From NCBI GenBank assembly GCA_016871615.1, contig VHCX01000004.1, positions 1-64,000 on the forward strand: a stretch of 64,000 bases of DNA. Reading direction: 5' to 3'. This DNA comes from Verrucomicrobiota bacterium (GTDB lineage Bacteria > Verrucomicrobiota > Verrucomicrobiia > Limisphaerales > UBA9464). Under the pieces are notes generated by a model. That model was given only the letters and a program-made list of their open reading frames with translations, was not told the DNA's origin and searched no databases. Both the position numbers and the translations under genes were made by a program. Positions 17,651 through 24,517 of the stretch are shown here, in pieces. Numbering within the stretch: the first letter of the stretch is position 1; every line of letters starts with the position of its first letter.

Positions 17651-18360
17651 TGGAGCACGAGGTTGAGCGTGTGCGAGTCGCGAGGCGCGGCGATCAGGGG
17701 TTCGGCCGTGATGTCGCCGGGAAGCCTGGGCAACGTGACCGACCAAGGGTGGTCCGGAGGCATCACGAACCCCAGCTCGTCCCAGAAGAGGGGATGGCAT
17801 TCGAACCGCTCGTCCGGCTCCGACCCCGTGGTGAACGCCACGTCGATGCGGCCGTCGAGCAGGTGGCCCGTGGCGTCGTCCCGGTCGGCCGCCAGCAGGG
17901 TGACCGAACAGTTGGGATACTGCCGGCGGACCCCCTGCAGGCCCTGTGGCAGGATCCGCTCGCACAGGGAAGCCTGGGCCGAGGCCCGGATCCTCACCTG
18001 GCCCCAGGTCCGCAGACGCTCGAGCACGAATCCGGCCGAGGCCATCTCCTCGAGGATCCGCTCGACATGATGCAGGAACTGCTCGCCCGAGGGCGTGAGC
18101 GTGACATGCCGGCTGTTGCGCTCGACCAGACGGCAGCCGGTCTCCTTCTCCAGCGACTGCAGGATGTGGCTGACGGCCGACTGGCTGATGCGCGCCGTCA
18201 GGGCCGTCTGGGTGAAGTTCCGGTTCCACGCCAGCAACCGGAAGATCTCGAGGTGCTTGGAGTTGTAGAGCTTGCGCATCTCCGGGTTGGGCTTCGGCTG
18301 GAAGGCCTCGGCCCGGAACTCCGACCGGTTCCCGGGGTCCGGGGTGGCAACCTTGGGCAT
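17329..18360 (-). CDS. LysR-family transcriptional regulator, last gene of the tonB operon
   Basis: A regulator of up to 343 residues. The winged helix (SKHLEIFRLLAWNRNFTQTALTARISQSAVSHILQSLEKE, about residues 32-90) is followed by the effector-binding domain to the end. The ATG at 18360 gives a ~27-residue N-terminal extension; the ATG at 18279 (MRKLYNSKHLEIF) gives the standard length and may be the true start. It lies 14 bp after the coiled-coil gene on the same strand, hence in the tonB-exbB-exbD unit. It is the best candidate regulator of the divergent amidase locus. Its 3' end overlaps the run-on of the truncated ABC ATPase frame. Confidence 0.88.
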   Translation of the reverse strand: MPKVATPDPGNRSEFRAEAFQPKPNPEMRKLYNSKHLEIFRLLAWNRNFTQTALTARISQSAVSHILQSLEKETGCRLVERNSRHVTLTPSGEQFLHHVERILEEMASAGFVLERLRTWGQVRIRASAQASLCERILPQGLQGVRRQYPNCSVTLLAADRDDATGHLLDGRIDVAFTTGSEPDERFECHPLFWDELGFVMPPDHPWSVTLPRLPGDITAEPLIAAPRDSHTLNLVLHHLRPDQIEPNVLIESNSIPAIRDMVLRGMGVGILPRWAVDGDIARGELRFQTLGPRPLFRKWSALSLRAKRLSLPQTMLIAEVRRLCLEALPGARATEPRDPSQAE

Positions 18361-18374
18361 GGTCGGACAGCTCC

Positions 18375-18941
18375 TCACTTCTTCTCCGCCGCCGCCTTGG
18401 CCGCGGCCTGGGCCTGTTCGACCTGGGCGACGAAGGTGTTGAACTTGTTGATGGTGTCGTTGAGCGCGGTGGTCCGCTCGTTGACGACCGTGACCAGCTG
18501 GTTGCGTTCGTCCGCCACCTTCTTGAGCGCGTCGTTCTGGTCCCGGATGATCTGGTTCTGCTTCGCGATGCTCAGGTTCTGGGCCTTGATGTTCTCGTTC
18601 TGGTTGGCGACGGCCTCCTTGAAGGCCGTGACCTGTTTCTCGAGGGCGAACTTGGCGTTCTCCGACCGTTTGAGCTCCCGGTTCAGGTCGCCGATCTGCA
18701 CGGTGTTGGTCTTCTCGATCGCCTGCAGGTCGAGCACCTTGGCGTCGAGGCGGGCGATCTCCTTCTCCCACTTCGCCACGGTGCCCTCCAGCTTGTGGAT
18801 GTTCTCGGCCTTCTTGTTGTCCTCGGCGCCGACCCGGGCAAGGTCGGCGTGCAGGCGGGTCTCCCGCGACCACTGCACGAGGCAGAGGATCGAGAGGGCG
18901 ATGTTCAGGACCAGCACGGTCTTGACCGGTGAGATCTTCAT
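18375..18941 (-). CDS. membrane-anchored coiled-coil protein in the tonB operon
   Basis: A 188-residue protein. One transmembrane segment lies at about residues 7-24 (TVLVLNIALSILCLVQW); the rest, from ~30 to 180, is a continuous charged coiled coil with heptad-like Leu/Ile/Val spacing (KLEGTVAKWEKEIARLDAKVLDL and further). It should sit in the inner membrane with the coil in the periplasm. It is encoded 29 bp after exbD. I do not recognise the family. The position suggests a spacer or scaffold that works with the ExbB-ExbD-TonB machine, but this is inference. The start is the ATG at 18941, directly before the membrane segment. Confidence 0.75.
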   Translation of the reverse strand: MKISPVKTVLVLNIALSILCLVQWSRETRLHADLARVGAEDNKKAENIHKLEGTVAKWEKEIARLDAKVLDLQAIEKTNTVQIGDLNRELKRSENAKFALEKQVTAFKEAVANQNENIKAQNLSIAKQNQIIRDQNDALKKVADERNQLVTVVNERTTALNDTINKFNTFVAQVEQAQAAAKAAAEKK

Positions 18942-18970
18942 GGAATTTCGATGGGTGGGATGGGCTGCGA

Positions 18971-19393
18971 TCACTTGCCCGCCGCGCCGGCCTTGACGTT
19001 GAAGGCGACCCGCTGGAAGCCGGAGCCGCGGACCAGGTCGAGCAGGCCGACCATCGCGCCGTGGGTGGTGTCCAGATCCCCGCTGATGTACACGGGCAAG
19101 TTGGTGTTGGCCTGGATGCGACGGGTGAGCTCCTTCTGGAGATCCGGCAGCGTGATCCGCTGCTTCTCGAGGAAGTACGACCCGCTGCGATCGACCGCGA
19201 GGTTGATGATCTCGGGCTTGAAGTCCTGCCGGGCCGCCACCGCCGACGGCAGGTCGACCTTGATGGTCTGCTGCTTGGACATCGTCAGGCTCACCAGCAT
19301 GAAGGAGGCGAGCAGGAAGAACATGATGTCGATGAGCGGGACGATCTCGATCCGGGCGTGCGGGGTGCCGTGGCCGGCCATGATGTTTTTCAT
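18971..19393 (-). CDS. exbD: ExbD/TolR-family biopolymer transport protein
   Basis: A 140-residue ExbD-type protein: a short cytoplasmic N-terminus (HARIEIVPLIDIMF), one transmembrane helix at about 17-38 carrying the proton-path aspartate (PLIDIMFFLLASFML), then a periplasmic domain (IKVDLPSA ... VYISGDLDTTHGAMVGLLDLVRGSG). Together with ExbB it uses the proton motive force to energise TonB. It lies 55 bp after exbB in the same operon. The TolR alternative is less likely because TonB is encoded in the same unit and no Tol-Pal genes are present. Confidence 0.92.
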   Translation of the reverse strand: MKNIMAGHGTPHARIEIVPLIDIMFFLLASFMLVSLTMSKQQTIKVDLPSAVAARQDFKPEIINLAVDRSGSYFLEKQRITLPDLQKELTRRIQANTNLPVYISGDLDTTHGAMVGLLDLVRGSGFQRVAFNVKAGAAGK

Positions 19394-19448
19394 CGGGGCG
19401 AAGGGAGGGCTGGAGGTTCAGGGAACGGTGCGCGTGGCAGGACGGACC

Positions 19449-20126
19449 TCAGGCCTTCGGCTCGAAGGCGGACGACGGGTCCGACAGCCTGGAGGCGGGC
19501 AGCGGGTTCAGGCGCTTCATCAGGCCCTCGAGATGGGCCGCCACCTTCTGCAGCTCGGCGGCGAGCCTCGAGGACTTCCGGTTGCTCCAGTTGTAGGGCA
19601 GCAGGCACAGGATCGCGATGCCCAGACCCGCGGCCGTCGCGATGAGGGCCTCGCCGATGCCGCCGGTGACCTTCTCGACGGCGAGCTCCGAGCCGCCGAT
19701 CGAGGAGAAGGCACCCATGATGCCCGTGACCGTGCCCAGGAGCCCGAGCAACGGGGAAAGGGTGATCAGCGTGTCCATCACGGGGATGAACCGTCCGGAC
19801 TTCTCCACCTCGTCGATGGCGACGACCTGCATGGCTTCGGGCATCGAGGTCGGATAGTTCTTCAATCCGTGGTGGATCATCTTGAGGGCCGGGTCCGAGG
19901 AACCACCGGAGACGACGATGGCGCGCGCCAGGTCGCCGGACTCGAGGGTGGAGAACACCTGGGCCAGCACCTTGGGCGCGCGGTGACGTGCATGGAGGGT
20001 CCACCAGAAGACCCGTTCGCCCACCACCGCGATGGCGGCGAGGGCGGCGAGGAGGATCGGCCACATGATCGGGCCGCCCTTCACGAAGAGGTCGATCAGC
20101 ACGTTGGCAAGCATGGGTTCGGTCAT
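19449..20126 (-). CDS. exbB: ExbB/TolQ/MotA-family proton channel protein
   Basis: A 225-residue ExbB homologue. An N-terminal membrane segment (about 18-40, GGPIMWPILLAALAAIAVVG) is followed by a cytoplasmic region and two further membrane helices (LITLSPLLGLLGTVTGIMGAF near 120-140 and GIGEALIATAAGLGIAILCLLPYN near 155-178), the conserved ExbB core. It is the channel subunit that powers TonB-dependent uptake across the outer membrane. It is encoded 88 bp downstream of tonB and 55 bp before exbD. The C-terminal tail is longer and more polar than in short ExbB proteins. Confidence 0.93.
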   Translation of the reverse strand: MTEPMLANVLIDLFVKGGPIMWPILLAALAAIAVVGERVFWWTLHARHRAPKVLAQVFSTLESGDLARAIVVSGGSSDPALKMIHHGLKNYPTSMPEAMQVVAIDEVEKSGRFIPVMDTLITLSPLLGLLGTVTGIMGAFSSIGGSELAVEKVTGGIGEALIATAAGLGIAILCLLPYNWSNRKSSRLAAELQKVAAHLEGLMKRLNPLPASRLSDPSSAFEPKA

Positions 20127-20214
20127 GGTCGTTGCAGGATGGGGTTGTGGTTCAGGGGTTCAGGGATTGGGAGGTTCACGGGCTTGGGCGACAGGCGAGG
20201 GGTCGGAAAACCGG

Positions 20215-20955
20215 TCAACGGTTGAGGTTGAAGGTCACGGGAATCTCGAAGACACGGGCCGAACCGGCCGGCCAGACCCAACGCTTGCGGATCCAGTCGG
20301 CGGAGAACGAGTCGAGGAAGGAGTGGCCGCAGCTCTGCTTCACCTCGACCCGCGTGCAGGCGCCCGCCGGGTCGACATGGGCCACCAGCAGGATGTTGCC
20401 GGACATGCCACGCTTCCGGGCCTCCAGCGGATAGCTGGGATGGGGATAGTCGGAACGGTTCTCCTCTCCCGTGAAGAGGGTGATCTTGGGCGCCGGAGGA
20501 GCCTGTGGCCTCGCGACCGCCACGTTGTTGATCGGGGGCGCGGTGGCCATCTTGGCCGGGCCGACCATCGTCGCGCCGACCACCGGCACCGCGAAGGCCA
20601 CCTCCGTCGGATTAGCGGCGACCACGGTCACCGTGGGTACGGCCTCGGCCGAGGCGTCGGAGGAATCGCTGGTCTCGGGCGGTTGTTCGGCCTCGGTGGG
20701 CGTCGGCGGCGGCGTCTCGACCAGCACGGGCACCGGTTCGGGCTCGCGCTCCAGCTGCATCACGAAGGTCAGCGGCTCCCGGAAGAAGCCGAAGGTGCCG
20801 ATGAACAGGAGGAACCCGGAGATGGTGGCAGACCAGGTGCAGACGCGCGCCTCGTCGTTCTCCTCGACGGGCAGGCACAACCGACTCAGGTCCGAGACGA
20901 TCGCGTCGGACTGGGGCAAGGCCGAAGGGTCGGGAGTGGAGACGGCGCCATTCAT
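20215..20955 (-). CDS. tonB: TonB energy transducer
   Basis: A 246-residue TonB-type protein. One transmembrane helix spans about residues 41-60 (SATISGFLLFIGTFGFF); then comes a Pro/Glu/Val-rich periplasmic linker (REPEPVPVLVETPPPTPTEAEQPPE) and a C-terminal TonB domain (YPHPSYPLEARKRGMSGNILLVAHVDPAG ... WVWPAGSARVFEIPVTFNL). An in-frame ATG at 21006 would add 17 residues; neither start has a clear Shine-Dalgarno sequence. It heads a five-gene operon divergent from the TonB-dependent receptor gene, so it is probably dedicated to that receptor. Promoter candidates lie at 21067-21089. Confidence 0.9.
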   Translation of the reverse strand: MNGAVSTPDPSALPQSDAIVSDLSRLCLPVEENDEARVCTWSATISGFLLFIGTFGFFREPLTFVMQLEREPEPVPVLVETPPPTPTEAEQPPETSDSSDASAEAVPTVTVVAANPTEVAFAVPVVGATMVGPAKMATAPPINNVAVARPQAPPAPKITLFTGEENRSDYPHPSYPLEARKRGMSGNILLVAHVDPAGACTRVEVKQSCGHSFLDSFSADWIRKRWVWPAGSARVFEIPVTFNLNR

Positions 20956-21066
20956 GGAGGATGCCTGCGTCGGTTCGTGGTTTGGGATCGCCGCCCCAGG
21001 GGCCATGCCTGGGTTTCTCCGTCCGCCAGAGTCCGGCTCATGGGTCGAAAAGCGACAAGACCCCTA

Positions 21067-21084
21067 CAGCATCGGACATGCCAA
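21067..21084 (-). promoter_or_regulatory. 18-bp shared motif, copy upstream of tonB
   Basis: On the minus strand the site reads TTGGCATGTCCGATGCTG. It matches 15 of 18 positions of the copy in front of the divergent receptor gene (21650-21667). GG and GC are 10 nt apart, as in sigma54 -24/-12 promoters. It is also a dyad (GCAT-N5-ATGC), so it could equally be an operator. It lies 61 nt upstream of the earliest tonB ATG (21006). Confidence 0.5.
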
Positions 21085-21089
21085 TGCTG
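21067..21089. promoter_or_regulatory. LysR-type box candidate upstream of tonB
   Basis: The palindrome CAGCAT-N11-ATGCTG fits the T-N11-A rule for LysR-family binding sites, with 6-bp perfect arms. It overlaps the 18-bp shared motif. The operon it precedes ends with a lysR gene. The outer right arm is not conserved in the receptor-side copy. Confidence 0.4.
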
Positions 21090-21646
21090 CGGATCCGGGG
21101 TGACGCCTGCCTCCCGCAGTACCGGATCCCCCCTTGCAACGGCCGTAAACGGGGCGTTCCCGTCATCGATGAACCTGCGGACTGGATTCGATGACCGGCG
21201 CGGATGACGCCCCTTGGCCAGCGTGTTCGCAGGCAGCGCAGGGATCGACGGTGCCACCGGTTGGGTGGTCGAATCGCGACCAGCAGCGGGGAGATCCAGG
21301 TTCGATCACCGCCCCGCCAGGGACCAGACCATCGACACTCCCCGGATCCCGCGACACCCCGCCGGTCCGGAAGGCATGCGCCCCTCGCATCGGACCGATG
21401 CCGTGGTCAGATGGTTGTCCATGGACAGATGTCGCGGATTGGACAACGGGCGGCCCCGCGGAGACGTCGGGTGAACAACCTCGGACAGCCCCCCGGCCGT
21501 CGGAAGGCGGCATCGCCCGAGACCGCGTCCATCGGCCCAGCGATCCGGGAGGCCCAGGGACCGGACCATGCGATGGGCGTCATGGATTCGATGCGCCGAC
21601 GTGCTCGATCCCCGCAGCCCGGGACTTCGCGTCCCGGGTTTTTTTT
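21085..21646 (+). ncRNA. structured intergenic region ending in a terminator; candidate leader or small RNA
   Basis: I see no protein-coding gene between the tonB start region and the receptor gene, but this stretch contains successive hairpins: GGATCCGG/CCGGATCC (21091-21129), CCACC/GGTGG (21254-21268), GCGGGG/CCCCGC with an inner GATC pair (21286-21317), GGTCCG/CGGACC enclosing ATGCG/CGCAT (21364-21396) and GTTGTCC/GGACAAC (21414-21447). It ends in an intrinsic terminator at 21618-21646. No known riboswitch or housekeeping RNA is recognised and no promoter is obvious. GC-rich DNA forms hairpins by chance, so the RNA call is tentative. Confidence 0.3.
21618..21646 (+). terminator. intrinsic terminator
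   Basis: A perfect 8-bp stem (CCCGGGAC and GTCCCGGG) around a 5-nt TTCGC loop is followed at once by eight T residues (21639-21646). It is the clearest intrinsic terminator in the window. It ends a plus-strand transcript of unknown origin just before the 18-bp motif and 170 nt before the receptor ATG. Confidence 0.85.
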
Positions 21647-21649
21647 CCC

Positions 21650-21667
21650 TTGGCACATCCGGTGCTG
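21650..21667 (+). promoter_or_regulatory. 18-bp shared motif, copy upstream of the TonB-dependent receptor
   Basis: Reads TTGGCACATCCGGTGCTG, directly after the terminator T-run and 148 nt upstream of the receptor ATG. It differs from the sigma54 consensus TTGGCAC-N5-TTGCT by one base, with GG and GC at the required 10-nt spacing. The two inner differences from the tonB-side copy keep the GCAY-N5-RTGC dyad. Confidence 0.55.
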
Positions 21668-21815
21668 GCGGTGGTCCTGCCAAACCCCGGGAGCGACGCC
21701 CGGGACGGCAGGTCGGACCGGCGATCCCGCCGGATCGATCTCAAACCCGGTCCACCCCCCGCCCGATCACCCGACGCCTCCCGAAACCCACGGCCCACTG
21801 GAACCCACGCTGAAC

Positions 21816-24509
21816 ATGACCTCCCCAGAATCCTCCCAGCGGTCGGTCGTTTGCCCGCTGACCCCCCGACGTTCCGCCTCCTGGCGGCGCGCGATCCTCG
21901 CCGCCGCCGGAGCCCATTGTGCGCTGGCCGCCCTCGGCCAGACCACCGCCCCGGCAGTTCCCACGACTCCGGTCTCGGGTGGATCAACCAACAAGATGAC
22001 GGAGGTGATCGTCCAGGGGGACTACACCGAGGTCATTCCCACCGAGCCCATCCAGAGTGTGGTCGGCTTCGGCAAGACCCTGGTCGAGACCCCGAGGTCG
22101 GTCTCGGTGGTGAGCAGCGAACTGCTCAACGCCGCCGGCATCGAGAATGTCGAGGACCTCTACCGGATCGCCCCAAGCACCTACACCAACTTCCGCTTCG
22201 GCCTGCAGGGTGGCATCAGTGTACGCACCCAGGCGGGCGACTATTATTTCCGCGGCATCAAGAAGCCGGACCCGCAGGGCAACTACCGCACGATCTTCAC
22301 GGCCTCCGACAGCATCGACATCGTGCGCGGGCCCGCCTCCCCGATCTTCGGCGGCGGCCGGATCGGCGGCTACATCAACTTCAACCCCAAGACCGCCCGG
22401 AGCACGACAGGCAAGTACCTCGAGAAGTCCGAGGGCAAGGTGTCCCTCAGCGTCGGCTCCTGGGATCGACGCGTGGCCACCCTCGACTATGGCGGCCCTG
22501 TGAACGGGTTGCCCGGGGACCGCAAGGCCGGGTTCTACTACTACGGATACTTCGAGGATTCCGGCTCGTTCTACGAAACCTCGTTTGAAAAACACCTGAT
22601 CAACCAGTTCGCCTTCTCGGCCGACATCAACGACCAGTGGCGTCTGGAGACCGGGGCGGTAGCCCAGCTCTCGAAGGGGGGCCTCAATGGCGGCATCAAC
22701 CGGGTGACGAAGGAATTCTTAACCCAGGGAAAGTACTGGCGGGGCGACTTTGCCGTACCCTTGGATGCCGATGGCAACGGAAAGATCTCCGAGCGCGAGC
22801 TCTTCGCCTCGCGGCCGGCCACGGCCGCCTACAACCCGATTTTCGTCAACTTCGGCACCATCTCCACTCCGAGCCAATTGGCCAGCCTCAAAAAGCAGGC
22901 CGTGGACGCTACCGGGAAACCCAACGGTCCGATCGTGGACATCGTGACCGGTAAACCTATCGGCACCGGGGCGGCCGCGCTGACCCGGCTGCCGGAACCC
23001 TGGCAGCTCGACTACAAAAGCTTCCAACTGGTGGATGTCGACTACCGCAAGACGCTCGGCGAGGACTTTTACCAGGCCGACATCTACGACTTCTTCCTCG
23101 ACACGATCAACGACGGGAACGAGCGGCTGACGATGCGCAACCAGCTCTTCTATCACTTCTACAACCAGATCAAGGACGGTCGTAACCCGTTCTCACAGAT
23201 CCAGGAGCCTTCGGTCTTCGAGGAGAAGTTCGTCGTCACCCACGACGGCGATTGGACGCCCTCCTGGTGGGACGCGAAGTTCCTCGCGTCCCCTAACGTG
23301 CGGTTCACCGACACCTACCGGGAGAACACCACCAACTCAGACTTCGACCAGCGCCGGGACCTGATGTCGGGCCCGGCCGGCGGATACCGGCCCAACGACA
23401 CCTTCTACAGTTTCCTCGACCGGCGGGGCCTCGACGGGAGCGCGATCACCCAGATCAACAGCTCGCGATACTGGGAGTCGGGCATCGGTCTGCTCACCGA
23501 CCAGACCTTCTTTGACCGGCTCAACCTCGTGGCCGGGGGGCGTTTCGACCACGTAGCGGGCGACCACTTTGAGCCGGCCGGCGTCTTCCGTGGCAAGAAT
23601 GCCGGCAACGTCGGCACCACATCGGCCCTCGACCAGCGCCTGACCCAGACCGGGACTTTCACCTCAGGGCGTGACAGCGCCTGGAGCTGGAACGGCAGCG
23701 TGAGCTACGGGCTCCCATTCAACATCCGGCCCTACTTCACGATCGCCCAGCAGGCCGCGCTCATCGTCGACGCATCGGATGCTTCGGTGGCCAGAAACAC
23801 CTGGCTGAATGGCGCCTTCGGCAGCTCTGAACTGAACGAGGCCGGCATCAAGACCTCCCTCTTCAAGGACAAGCTGTTCCTGACGGTCGCGGCCTTCCGG
23901 CAGTCGCGCATCGCCTTCACGCAGGGGGATGCCGAAGCCTCGGTCGACAAGACGGAGTCCCAGGGCATCGAGACGGAGGTCCGATGGGCACCAACCCGCA
24001 GTTTCAGTTTGGTCGGCTCGATGGTGTTCAGCAAGGCGCGGTTCCTCAACGGTTCCGACCAGACGGTCCGCATCAACGGCCGCTACGCCGGGTTCTCCGA
24101 CGTGATCGATCCAGCGACGGGGCGGGTGATCGTGCCGGCGGAGGCCTTCGGATGGGGCGGAATCCCGCAGATGCGCATCCTCGGGGGCGAGGTCTACCCG
24201 GAGGTTCCTGGCAACCCTGACAAGGTCCTGAACCTGTTCGCCACCTACACGCACGACAGCGGCGTCGGCACGTCGCTCGGGGTGACCCACCAGGGCGCAT
24301 TTTCCGCCGACCGGACCCTGATCTGGGTGCTGCCCCAAGTGACCGTGCTCAACGCCTCGCTCTTCTACTCGAAGGGCAAATGGAACGCGAAGCTCGACTT
24401 CAACAACATCACCGACGAGCTGTTCTTCGTCCGGGGAGCCAACCAAGGGATGATGTTGGGGGTGCGCCAGCCATTCGGCATGGAGTTCACCATCGCACGC
24501 GCCTTCTGA
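21816..24509 (+). CDS. TonB-dependent outer-membrane receptor
   Basis: An 897-residue outer-membrane transporter. A signal region lies at about 18-42 (RRSASWRRAILAAAGAHCALAALG), a TonB-box-like stretch (MTEVIVQG) near 61-68, a plug domain to ~195 (FGKTLVETPRSVSVVS, DYYFRG, IDIVRGPASPIFGGGRIGGYINF) and a 22-strand-type barrel ending in Phe (FTIARAF). The plug resembles siderophore-type receptors. Residues 317-328 (DADGNGKISERE) form an EF-hand-like calcium loop inside the barrel region. The start is the ATG at 21816; the open frame upstream runs through the terminator. It is the first gene of the 14-gene amidase array (8 bp to the next gene) and diverges from its own TonB system. Confidence 0.93.
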   Translation: MTSPESSQRSVVCPLTPRRSASWRRAILAAAGAHCALAALGQTTAPAVPTTPVSGGSTNKMTEVIVQGDYTEVIPTEPIQSVVGFGKTLVETPRSVSVVSSELLNAAGIENVEDLYRIAPSTYTNFRFGLQGGISVRTQAGDYYFRGIKKPDPQGNYRTIFTASDSIDIVRGPASPIFGGGRIGGYINFNPKTARSTTGKYLEKSEGKVSLSVGSWDRRVATLDYGGPVNGLPGDRKAGFYYYGYFEDSGSFYETSFEKHLINQFAFSADINDQWRLETGAVAQLSKGGLNGGINRVTKEFLTQGKYWRGDFAVPLDADGNGKISERELFASRPATAAYNPIFVNFGTISTPSQLASLKKQAVDATGKPNGPIVDIVTGKPIGTGAAALTRLPEPWQLDYKSFQLVDVDYRKTLGEDFYQADIYDFFLDTINDGNERLTMRNQLFYHFYNQIKDGRNPFSQIQEPSVFEEKFVVTHDGDWTPSWWDAKFLASPNVRFTDTYRENTTNSDFDQRRDLMSGPAGGYRPNDTFYSFLDRRGLDGSAITQINSSRYWESGIGLLTDQTFFDRLNLVAGGRFDHVAGDHFEPAGVFRGKNAGNVGTTSALDQRLTQTGTFTSGRDSAWSWNGSVSYGLPFNIRPYFTIAQQAALIVDASDASVARNTWLNGAFGSSELNEAGIKTSLFKDKLFLTVAAFRQSRIAFTQGDAEASVDKTESQGIETEVRWAPTRSFSLVGSMVFSKARFLNGSDQTVRINGRYAGFSDVIDPATGRVIVPAEAFGWGGIPQMRILGGEVYPEVPGNPDKVLNLFATYTHDSGVGTSLGVTHQGAFSADRTLIWVLPQVTVLNASLFYSKGKWNAKLDFNNITDELFFVRGANQGMMLGVRQPFGMEFTIARAF

Positions 24510-24517
24510 GGATCTCC

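Noticed and set aside
21286..21320. tRNA-like 3' end (GGTTCGATC followed by CCGCCA)
   Set aside because: The T-stem cannot pair around the TTCGATC loop, and no acceptor, D or anticodon arms are found upstream. The segment folds better as a GCGGGG/CCCCGC hairpin.
21204..21815. N-terminal extension of the TonB-dependent receptor (open frame from 21204)
   Set aside because: The extension runs through an intrinsic terminator and hairpins and has no STN or FecR-like pattern; a signal peptide follows the ATG at 21816.
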